Of a DNA stretch of 6,222 nucleotides, positions 1 through 4,965 are shown in pieces (position 1 is the first letter of the stretch; each line of letters begins with the position of its first letter). Source of the DNA: Actinomycetes bacterium (lineage in GTDB: Bacteria > Actinomycetota > Acidimicrobiia > Acidimicrobiales > JAJYPT01). The stretch is from the NCBI GenBank assembly GCA_021795135.1, contig JAJYPT010000108.1:1-6222 (forward strand). Direction: 5' to 3'. Below the pieces are notes generated by a model. It was not told the origin of the DNA and searched no databases. It was given only the letters and a program-made list of their open reading frames with translations. Made by a program: the position numbers and the translations under genes.

Positions 1-702
1 TTTGGAGATAAATATGGAGAAGTAGTCAGAGTAGTTCATGCTGGGAATAATTCTGTGGAACTTTGTGGGGGAACCCATGTTGATACTTTGGGGATGATTG
101 GTATTTTTAAAATTGTCTCAGAAAGCTCTATTGGATCCAATACTCGTCGCATTGAAGCAGTTACTGGACAAGTTGCTTTGGATTATATAAAGACCCAAGA
201 AAATATATTGGAAACTAGTGCTCAAATTTTGAAAACTTCTAAGGCTGAAATTCCGACGTCTTTGGAAAAATTACTTACCCAAAGACGTAACTTAGAAGAA
301 CAAATTAAATCTTTGCGCTCTGCTCAGCGATCTTTGGAGGCAAAACAATTAGCTTCTAAAGCTCAAAATGGAGTACTTATAGAACGTAAAGATCATGCAA
401 CAGCAGAAGAGTTACGAGAATTAGCTCTACAACTCAAAAATAATTTCAATTTAAATGCTGTTGTTTTAGTCGGAACTCCTGATTCTACGAGGGTTGCTTT
501 GGTAAGTGCGGTTTCTAAAACTTCTGGTTTGGTTGCTTCGGATCTAATTTTACAAGCAGCTAAAATCACTGGCGGGGGTGGTGGACGCCAAGTCGAGGTT
601 GCAATAGCAGGTGGGAAAGATCCATCTAAGATAGATGAAGCTATAGAAGCTATACGTTCTAAATTTGATTTTTACAATCCCACAATGAGCGCGTCTTTTT
701 GA
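1..702 (+). CDS. alaS: Alanyl-tRNA synthetase, C-terminal fragment (5' end cut by window)
   Basis: AlaRS charges tRNA-Ala with alanine in the cytosol; this is the last 233 residues of a protein usually near 870-900. Frame 1 is open from base 1, beginning FGDKYGEVVRVV, so the GTG at 55 is an internal Val and not a start. The editing-domain zinc motif CGGTHV is at fragment residues 22-27, where Cys22 and His26 are the expected metal ligands. A helical, coiled-coil-prone stretch (about 85-117, rich in E, Q, K, R, L) leads into the C-terminal DHHA1/C-Ala domain. That domain ends with the glycine-rich TGGGGGRQVEVAIAGG loop near 190-205, which binds tRNA and links the domains. The stop TGA at 700-702 shares one base with the next start. 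It heads the alaS-ruvX-mltG-aroE block. Family identity is secure from CGGTHV plus the Gly-rich tail. Confidence 0.97.
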   Translation, partial: FGDKYGEVVRVVHAGNNSVELCGGTHVDTLGMIGIFKIVSESSIGSNTRRIEAVTGQVALDYIKTQENILETSAQILKTSKAEIPTSLEKLLTQRRNLEEQIKSLRSAQRSLEAKQLASKAQNGVLIERKDHATAEELRELALQLKNNFNLNAVVLVGTPDSTRVALVSAVSKTSGLVASDLILQAAKITGGGGGRQVEVAIAGGKDPSKIDEAIEAIRSKFDFYNPTMSASF

Positions 703-1142
703 TGATTGGAAAAGGAAGAGCACTTGGTATAGACCTTGGTAAGCGTCGTATTGGAATAGCTATTAGTGATTCTGACCAAAAATTAGCATCTGCTTTGGAG
801 GTAATCCAAAGAAGCGATCCCCAAAAAGATTATCGTAAGATATATGAAATCGTTCAAGAATGGGAAGTAGTTTTGGTAGTAGTTGGTCTTCCAATTTCTT
901 TGAGTGGTGAACTTGGTGTAGCTGCTCAAGATGCTATTGGCGAAATACATAATTTGCAAGAATTATTAAAAGTAAAAGTAGTTTCCCAAGATGAAAGGCT
1001 CAGTACTGTAAGTGCTAAACAAATGTTGTCTCAAGCAAATGTAAATGCTAAAAATCAAAAGTATATTATTGATAAAGTAGCTGCATCTATTATTCTTCAA
1101 ACTTATTTGGACTCTAAATTACAGTCCAGTAATAGAACTTAG
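702..1142 (+). CDS. ruvX: RuvX/YqgF family pre-16S rRNA nuclease (Holliday junction resolvase-like)
   Basis: This is a cytosolic RNase H-fold nuclease. In E. coli YqgF takes part in maturation of the 16S rRNA 5' end; older annotations call it a putative Holliday junction resolvase. The 146 residues match the family's usual length. Visible motifs are GIDLGKRRIGIAISD (9-23) with acidic Asp11, VVGLPISLSG (60-69), QDERLST (96-102) with Glu98, and DKVAASIILQTYLD (124-137) with Asp124. Together these give the expected three acidic active-site residues. I chose ATG 702 because it forms the TGATG one-base overlap with the alaS stop; an in-frame TTG at 699 would add one residue. No good Shine-Dalgarno is seen, so translation is probably coupled to alaS. 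The alaS-ruvX adjacency is common in bacteria and supports the call. Confidence 0.95.
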   Translation: MIGKGRALGIDLGKRRIGIAISDSDQKLASALEVIQRSDPQKDYRKIYEIVQEWEVVLVVVGLPISLSGELGVAAQDAIGEIHNLQELLKVKVVSQDERLSTVSAKQMLSQANVNAKNQKYIIDKVAASIILQTYLDSKLQSSNRT

Positions 1143-1155
1143 AAAGTTTAGCTTT

Positions 1156-2187
1156 TTGGCATTTTTTAGGTCTTATTCCCACTCAAGTTCTAAAAGTAAA
1201 AGAATTAGAAAATTGTTATTTTTTTTGACAATTATTTTTTTTGGGGTACTTTCTTGGATAGGTATTCAGATTTTTCCTTTAGAGCCTGGGACTCCAGTGA
1301 AAGTAACAATTCCTTCAGGTGCTTCGGGAACCCAAGCTATAAATCTATTATTTAAAAAACAAGTTATATCTGCTCCACTTTTATTTAAAGCTTTTGTTGA
1401 ACTTGATGAAGTAAATTTTACCGCTGGAACTTTTGTTTTTAGAAAACATGATTCTTATCTAAATGTAATAAATACACTAAAACGTCCTCCAACTTGGCAA
1501 AAACTTGTTATTCCAGATGGATGGACTTTATCTCAAATAGCCCAAGCAGTTGCAAAGCTTAGAGGTCATTCTGCTACTAGGTTTTTGGCTGTTGCTAATA
1601 GCGGAAAAATTCGTTCACCTTATGAACCTGTTGGTGTAAATAATTTACAAGGTCTTTTATATCCCGATACTTATTTTATCTACCCTAAAGAATCAAATAA
1701 GAAAATTTTATTGACAATGGTGGATAGATTTGTTCAACAAGCTAATAAGGTAGGGCTTGCTAATTCTCAAAAAGTTGTAGGAGTTAGTCCTTATCAAGCA
1801 ATAATAGTTGCTTCAATTGTTGAAAAAGAAGCTTTGCGTTTACAAGATGGTCCAAAAGTAGCAAGAGTTATTTATAATAGGTTACATAAAAATATGCTTT
1901 TGCAAATTGATGCAACTGTTCATTTTGCTATTGGCAATTCTAAGCCTTTGACTTATAAAGATTTAACTGTGAATTCTCCATATAACACCTATATTCATAA
2001 AGGTCTTCCACCTGGTCCTATATCTATGCCAAGCCTAAGGGCTATTAAGGATGCTTTATCTCCGGCACCAGGTCCTTGGCTTTATTATGTAGTGGTAAAC
2101 AAAAATGGCAAAGAAGCCTTTTCTGTACATTACAATCAGCAATTGGCAAATAGCACTCTTGCCCAAAAAGCAGGCATTGGTGCTTGA
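1156..2187 (+). CDS. mltG: Endolytic transglycosylase MltG (YceG-like), membrane-anchored
   Basis: MltG cleaves nascent peptidoglycan glycan strands and is thought to set their length by terminating polymerisation. It acts outside the membrane from an N-terminal anchor. The 343 residues are a normal length. A basic N-terminus (KSKRIRK, 13-19) precedes one hydrophobic segment (about 20-40), giving an N-in, C-out topology. A LysM-like region (about 45-115) is followed by the catalytic YceG domain. Family motifs are LLYPDTYFIYP (167-177), ASIVEKEA (219-226) with catalytic Glu223 by analogy to E. coli Glu218, IYNRLHKNMLLQIDATV (239-255), and SPYNTYIHKGLPPGPISMPS (274-293). The start is TTG 1156. 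No ATG or GTG lies nearby in frame, and starting later would remove the basic residues before the membrane helix. A weak AGAAAG (1141-1146) is the only RBS candidate. It lies 13 nt after ruvX. Confidence 0.95.
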   Translation: MAFFRSYSHSSSKSKRIRKLLFFLTIIFFGVLSWIGIQIFPLEPGTPVKVTIPSGASGTQAINLLFKKQVISAPLLFKAFVELDEVNFTAGTFVFRKHDSYLNVINTLKRPPTWQKLVIPDGWTLSQIAQAVAKLRGHSATRFLAVANSGKIRSPYEPVGVNNLQGLLYPDTYFIYPKESNKKILLTMVDRFVQQANKVGLANSQKVVGVSPYQAIIVASIVEKEALRLQDGPKVARVIYNRLHKNMLLQIDATVHFAIGNSKPLTYKDLTVNSPYNTYIHKGLPPGPISMPSLRAIKDALSPAPGPWLYYVVVNKNGKEAFSVHYNQQLANSTLAQKAGIGA

Positions 2188-2190
2188 GGT
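2186..2190 (+). promoter_or_regulatory. Ribosome binding site of aroE, overlapping the mltG stop
   Basis: GAGGT lies 8 nt before ATG 2199 and shares two bases with the mltG stop codon TGA (2185-2187). It is the strongest Shine-Dalgarno in the first block and fixes the aroE start. Confidence 0.7.
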
Positions 2191-2198
2191 AAAATTAT

Positions 2199-3059
2199 AT
2201 GACTAGTAACACCCTTGATACTGTTTGGCCTAAGGGGTCTACTAGGTTAGTAGCTGTAATAGGAGATCCTGTATCGCATTCTTTGTCTCCGATTTTGCAT
2301 AATTGTGCTTTTAAAACCTTAGGTTTAGACTGGGTATATACTGCTTTTACTGTTAGACAAGCACAGTTGGATCAAGCCTTAGAAGGAGTAAGAGCTTTGG
2401 GCATAGAGGGTCTCTCTGTTACTATGCCCCATAAAGTCCAAGTAGTAAAAAAGCTAGATTCATGTTCTAAAAATGCCCAAATTCTTGGAGCTGTCAATAC
2501 AATATCTAGAATAGGAAATAACTTAATAGGCCACAATACAGACGGAGATGGCTTTGTAGATGCTATTAAAGCCGAACTAGGTTTTGATGTTGCTTCTAAG
2601 AGATGTTTGATTATAGGAGCAGGAGGAGCAGCTCGATCTATAGCACTTAGCCTAGCTCAAAATCAAGCAGAAAAAGTTATGATAGTAGCTAGAGATGCAT
2701 CTAGAGCTATTGAAGTTGCCAATCTTGCAGGTAAAGTTGGACAAGTTGTTTCGCCAGAAGCTGCCAAAGATGCTGAGCTTATTATAAATGCCACTCCATT
2801 GGGAATGAAAGGTTTTGATACTTCTTTTCCAATAAATCCTTCGTTTATTTCCCCGGGACAGATTTTTGTAGATTTAATTTATTTTCCTCTACAAACTCCT
2901 ATGGCGAAAGAATTACAAAAAAAACAAGTAAAAGTCCTCAATGGAGTAGCTATGTTGCTTTATCAAGCAGCAAGGGCTTTCAACATATGGACTGGCCAAG
3001 AAGCTCCTATAGGACAAATGTCAAAAGCACTTATGAATGAAATAGCAAATTTTTTCTAA
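2199..3059 (+). CDS. aroE: Shikimate dehydrogenase (NADP+)
   Basis: This enzyme reduces 3-dehydroshikimate to shikimate with NADPH in the cytosolic shikimate pathway to aromatic amino acids and folate. Its 286 residues are typical. The substrate domain has VIGDPVSHSLSPILHN (20-35), MPHK (76-79) with catalytic Lys79, GAVNTI (97-102) and GHNTDGDGF (111-119) with catalytic Asp115. The nucleotide domain has the LIIGAGGAARSIALSLA glycine loop (137-153), INATPLGM (196-203) and DLIYFPLQTPM (225-235). The C-terminus NGVAMLLYQAARAFNIWTG (248-266) is also family-typical. The Lys/Asp pair and the complete NADP loop indicate an active enzyme. About 16 residues precede the core strand. A GAGGT RBS supports ATG 2199. 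It follows mltG by 11 nt, as in other actinobacteria, and is the last gene before the larger gap. An A8 run (2917-2924) lies near its 3' end without breaking the frame. Confidence 0.97.
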   Translation: MTSNTLDTVWPKGSTRLVAVIGDPVSHSLSPILHNCAFKTLGLDWVYTAFTVRQAQLDQALEGVRALGIEGLSVTMPHKVQVVKKLDSCSKNAQILGAVNTISRIGNNLIGHNTDGDGFVDAIKAELGFDVASKRCLIIGAGGAARSIALSLAQNQAEKVMIVARDASRAIEVANLAGKVGQVVSPEAAKDAELIINATPLGMKGFDTSFPINPSFISPGQIFVDLIYFPLQTPMAKELQKKQVKVLNGVAMLLYQAARAFNIWTGQEAPIGQMSKALMNEIANFF

Positions 3060-3098
3060 ATGTTGTTTTTTGCAAGTATGTTTTTTTCAAAATAATAC

Positions 3099-3120
3099 CT
3101 ATTGAAAATATATTGAATAG
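3099..3120 (+). repeat. Imperfect 22-bp AT-rich palindrome upstream of the aldolase operon
   Basis: The stretch runs from CTATTGA to TTGAATAG and matches its own reverse complement at 9 of 11 base pairs, with perfect 5-bp outer arms CTATT/AATAG. It also holds a direct repeat, TATTGAA at 3100-3106 and 3111-3117, eleven bases apart, which would put both copies on about the same DNA face. Its centre is 48 bp from the centre of the strong palindrome downstream. AT-rich gaps give such patterns by chance fairly often, so a binding site is only a possibility. Confidence 0.3.
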
Positions 3121-3131
3121 AGGAATAAGTT
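3102..3131 (+). promoter_or_regulatory. Tentative promoter for the aldolase-MarR-methyltransferase operon
   Basis: TTGAAA (3102-3107) could be a -35 element. With an 18-bp spacer it faces TAAGTT (3126-3131), which fits the relaxed TANNNT -10 pattern of actinobacteria. Transcription would then begin near 3138, placing the 30-bp palindrome immediately downstream of the start, a good position for repression. Competing -10 candidates are TATAAC (3132-3137) and TAGACT (3138-3143), so the exact element is uncertain. That a promoter exists in this gap is more certain than its position. Confidence 0.3.
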
Positions 3132-3138
3132 TATAACT
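3128..3138 (+). repeat. Weak second copy of the operator core
   Basis: AGTTTATAACT resembles the centre of the large palindrome, AGTTATAACT, with one extra T. The 9-mer TTATAACTA occurs exactly at 3131-3139 and again at 3155-3163, 24 bp apart. It could be an auxiliary low-affinity site for the same regulator, or a -10 element that looks similar by chance. Confidence 0.35.
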
Positions 3139-3142
3139 AGAC

Positions 3143-3172
3143 TGTTAATTGTAGTTATAACTACAATTAACA
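3143..3172 (+). promoter_or_regulatory. Perfect 30-bp palindrome, probable MarR-type operator
   Basis: Each arm is TGTTAATTGTAGTTA or its reverse complement, so all 15 base pairs match with no spacer, centred between 3157 and 3158. The site lies just before an operon whose second gene is a MarR-family regulator. MarR dimers commonly bind AT-rich palindromes of this kind and repress their own operon, so autoregulation is the natural inference. Its last base is the first base of the aldolase Shine-Dalgarno (AAGGAA, 3172-3177). In RNA the same sequence could fold into a 13-bp stem with a TATA loop against the RBS, but no T-run follows, so it is not a standard terminator. Confidence 0.75.
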
Positions 3173-3183
3173 AGGAATCAAGA

Positions 3184-3855
3184 ATGAATTCAGACAATGG
3201 ACAGTTTTCTATTGGTGCTATAAAGAACAATATTGTTGATGCTGTTGGGTCTATCTTTGCCTCAAGTGCTATATCTGCCTCAGGACATGCTAATGTTAGC
3301 GCCAGACACGGTGACAATATAATAATTACAGCTACTGGAAATGTTCATAATCTCAACGAGGAGTCTTTTGTCGTAGTTGATTTCAATGGAAAAGTCCTCG
3401 AAGGGGTCTTAGAAGATTCCAATGCTGAAATATTAGATATGCATACCCAGCTCTATAAAGCACGAGCTGAAGTTGGTGCTATTGTACATACTCATGCTCC
3501 TAATTTAACTGCTTTTGCTTTAGCGCATAAAAGTCTTGGAGTCCATTACGAACCTCTAATTCGCTACGGTCAAGCTGTAGATATCCCTGTGGTTCCTTGG
3601 GCACCTAGAGGAACCAAGGAATCTGTGGATGGAATTATCAATACTATTGGAACTACTGAGGCTTTATATGCAGTTCTTTTGGCAAATCATGGAGTTTTGG
3701 TCTTTGGGCCCGATATCAATTTTGTCTCGACGTTTTTAATAGTTTTAGAAGAAGCTGCAAGGGTAGAACTTGAATCTATTGCATTAGGTGGGGCAAAAGA
3801 TTTTCCTCCAAAAGCATTAGAAAGAGTTCAAAAGGGAATGCAGCGTGCAAGATAG
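3184..3855 (+). CDS. Class II aldolase/adducin family protein
   Basis: This is a cytosolic zinc-dependent enzyme of the FucA/AraD superfamily, whose members cleave or epimerise sugar phosphates through an enediolate. The 223 residues fit the single-domain family. Motifs are SGHANVSARHGDNIIITATG (33-52, phosphate-loop region), VHTHAPN (101-107) with zinc ligands His102 and His104, and LLANHGVLVFG (165-175) with the third ligand His169. YEPLIRYGQ and VPWAPRGTKESV (122-148) lie between them. The candidate catalytic acid is Glu82 in AEILDMH; it sits one residue further from the first His than Glu73 does in E. coli FucA. ATG 3184 has AAGGAA seven bases upstream. The gene is first in an operon with a MarR regulator and a methyltransferase, behind a strong palindrome. 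The substrate is unknown: sugar phosphate aldolase, epimerase or dehydratase (MtnB-like) are all possible. Confidence 0.9.
   Translation: MNSDNGQFSIGAIKNNIVDAVGSIFASSAISASGHANVSARHGDNIIITATGNVHNLNEESFVVVDFNGKVLEGVLEDSNAEILDMHTQLYKARAEVGAIVHTHAPNLTAFALAHKSLGVHYEPLIRYGQAVDIPVVPWAPRGTKESVDGIINTIGTTEALYAVLLANHGVLVFGPDINFVSTFLIVLEEAARVELESIALGGAKDFPPKALERVQKGMQRAR
3832..3837 (+). promoter_or_regulatory. Ribosome binding site deciding the GTG start of the MarR gene
   Basis: AAGGGA lies inside the aldolase 3' coding end, seven bases before GTG 3845. It supports that non-ATG start and the 11-bp overlap of the two genes, as no other start fits the N-terminus. Confidence 0.65.
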
Positions 3856-4309
3856 TGCTTTCCATTTTGAAAAAAACCCAGATTTTTTTCAAAATAATTT
3901 AGGTTTTTTAATTGGTAGAGTTCACCGGCTTTTAAAGCACAGGTGGGAGTTGAGCTTAAAAGAAATAGAATTGACTCCCTCTCAAGCTGGTTTGTTGTCT
4001 TTAGTTGCTAAAAAACCCGGAATTTCTTTGCGCAAAGCTGGACGTGAGTTGGCAAATGACCCAACGAATAGTCATCGAATTGTTCTCGACTTGGAATCCA
4101 AACAGTTGTTGCAAAGATATAAAGACCTAAAAGATAAAAGGCTTGTATGCATGAAATTGACTCCTTTGGGTCTAGCTAAATTTGAACAAATTCAAATATT
4201 AGCTAAAAAAAATCAAGAAAAATTATTAGACCAAATTGGACAACCCAATCAACAAAAATTGATGGATCTATTATTAGAAGTACAAAAGGATTTGGAAAAA
4301 AATGAGTGA
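3845..4309 (+). CDS. MarR family winged-helix transcriptional regulator
   Basis: MarR proteins are dimeric DNA-binding repressors that let go of AT-rich palindromes on binding small, often aromatic, ligands or on oxidation. The 154 residues match. An N-terminal dimerisation helix (about 17-40) leads to ELTPSQAGLLSLVAKKPGISLRKAGRELA (42-70), then the putative recognition helix after NDPTNSHRIVLDLESKQLL (71-89). The wing carries KDLKDKRLVCMKLTPLG (93-109), with the family-typical Asp97-x-Arg99. C-terminal helices (110-152) complete the dimer interface. The only cysteine is Cys102 in the wing, so the N-terminal peroxide-sensing cysteine of OhrR is absent. Gly of the usual kGL turn is replaced by Gln. 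The start is GTG with a good RBS, overlapping the aldolase by 11 bp. The probable target is the palindrome at 3143-3172, which would make it autoregulatory. Confidence 0.9.
   Translation: MQDSAFHFEKNPDFFQNNLGFLIGRVHRLLKHRWELSLKEIELTPSQAGLLSLVAKKPGISLRKAGRELANDPTNSHRIVLDLESKQLLQRYKDLKDKRLVCMKLTPLGLAKFEQIQILAKKNQEKLLDQIGQPNQQKLMDLLLEVQKDLEKNE
4286..4290 (+). promoter_or_regulatory. Probable ribosome binding site of the methyltransferase gene
   Basis: AAGGA lies 11 nt before ATG 4302, inside the MarR coding end. The spacing is slightly long; GGA at 4294-4296 is a weaker alternative. The 8-bp gene overlap suggests coupling to MarR translation. Confidence 0.5.
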
Positions 4310-4913
4310 AGAAATAATAAATTCCTCCAACCAATGGGATGAACGCTACCTCCAGCCAGGATATGTTTGGACCAGCGAGCCAAATATATTTTTAGTTGAA
4401 TTTACTCAGAATCTTTCTCCAGGAACTGCTTTGGATTTGGGCTCTGGTGAGGGTAGGAATGCGATATGGCTAGCTTCTATGGGTTGGGAGGTTACTGCTT
4501 CGGATTTTTCTAAAATAGGTATAGAAAAAACGATTCAAAGAGCAAATTTAGAAGGAGTACAGCTAAAAACAGTAGTACAAGATGCTGCTAATTTTAAAAC
4601 AGAAGAGCCTTTTGATTTAGTCATAATGATGTATCTTCATACCGAACCTTCGACTAGGTCTAAAATATTTAAATCAGCTTTTGAAGCTCTCAAACCTGGA
4701 GGCTACATCTTGATAGTAGGACATGATGTAGATAACTTAGAACATGGATACGGAGGTCCTCAAAAGCTTGAATTTTTATGGAGTCCGCAAATACTGTCTG
4801 AATTATTGCCTGGTATAGATTTTGAATTCAATGGTAAGAGAAATAGACCAGTAACAACAGATAGTGGGATTAAAAATGCTATTGATTGTGTGGGCTGGGG
4901 TAAAAAACTATAA
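4302..4913 (+). CDS. Class I SAM-dependent methyltransferase, substrate unknown
   Basis: This is a soluble Rossmann-fold methyltransferase of 203 residues. The N-terminus has QWDERYLQPGYVWTSEPN (11-28), a pattern shared with small TehB/thiopurine-type methyltransferases. Motif I is ALDLGSGEGRN (43-53), the SAM-binding loop. An acidic residue after the second strand (Asp68) should bind the ribose. Motif II is FDLVIMMYLH (104-113), and LKPGGYILIVGHD (130-142) forms the later strand. A C-terminal segment, HDVDNLEHGYGGPQ (141-154) and IKNAIDCVGWG (190-200), looks conserved in actinobacterial relatives as I recall them, but I cannot verify this here. The ATG overlaps the MarR stop by 8 bp, so the two are co-expressed. 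A role acting on a toxic small molecule that is sensed by the MarR protein is plausible but only inferred. Tellurite resistance (tehB) is not supported beyond general fold similarity. Confidence 0.88.
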   Translation: MSEEIINSSNQWDERYLQPGYVWTSEPNIFLVEFTQNLSPGTALDLGSGEGRNAIWLASMGWEVTASDFSKIGIEKTIQRANLEGVQLKTVVQDAANFKTEEPFDLVIMMYLHTEPSTRSKIFKSAFEALKPGGYILIVGHDVDNLEHGYGGPQKLEFLWSPQILSELLPGIDFEFNGKRNRPVTTDSGIKNAIDCVGWGKKL

Positions 4914-4965
4914 CTTGGCTTTTATGATTTAGGATTATCTTTATTTTGCCGATTAAATGTTATAT
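4914..4965 (+). other. 52-bp gap before the pilB-like gene; possible leaderless promoter
   Basis: The gap has no clear Shine-Dalgarno and no terminator hairpin. TTAAAT (4953-4958) resembles a -10 element and ends 7 nt before ATG 4966, which would allow a leaderless or nearly leaderless transcript, common in actinobacteria. TTGGCT (4915-4920) resembles a -35 but is badly spaced from any -10. Read-through from the methyltransferase gene is equally possible. Confidence 0.25.

Noticed and set aside
699..701. TTG 699 as the ruvX start
   Set aside because: ATG 702 is three bases later, forms the usual TGATG overlap with the alaS stop and begins the conserved domain at normal length.
55..702. alaS fragment starting at GTG 55
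   Set aside because: The frame is open to base 1 and the upstream residues FGDKYGEVVRVV are AlaRS-like, so the GTG is an internal Val in a gene cut by the window edge.
3045..3087. Possible terminator after aroE (GCAAA/TTTGC arms, then a T7 run)
   Set aside because: The stem is only 5 bp with a loop of about 19 nt and has little G/C, and the T-run is some distance away. A terminator here is plausible biologically but not supported by the structure.
3143..3172. Palindrome as a rho-independent terminator or transposon end
   Set aside because: No T-run follows it, it is AT-rich rather than GC-rich, and there is no transposase or target-site duplication around it.
3099..3317. 72-residue open frame on the - strand
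   Set aside because: It lies opposite the aldolase start and the operator, has no family motif or credible RBS, and its hydrophobic C-terminal end is just the antisense of AT-rich non-coding DNA.
3845..4309. OhrR-type peroxide sensor
   Set aside because: The only cysteine is in the wing (residue 102), not near the N-terminus where OhrR senses peroxide, and no ohr gene is adjacent.
4302..4913. Naming the methyltransferase tehB (tellurite resistance)
   Set aside because: Only the general SAM-binding fold and WDERY-like N-terminus are shared; no substrate-specific feature is recognisable.
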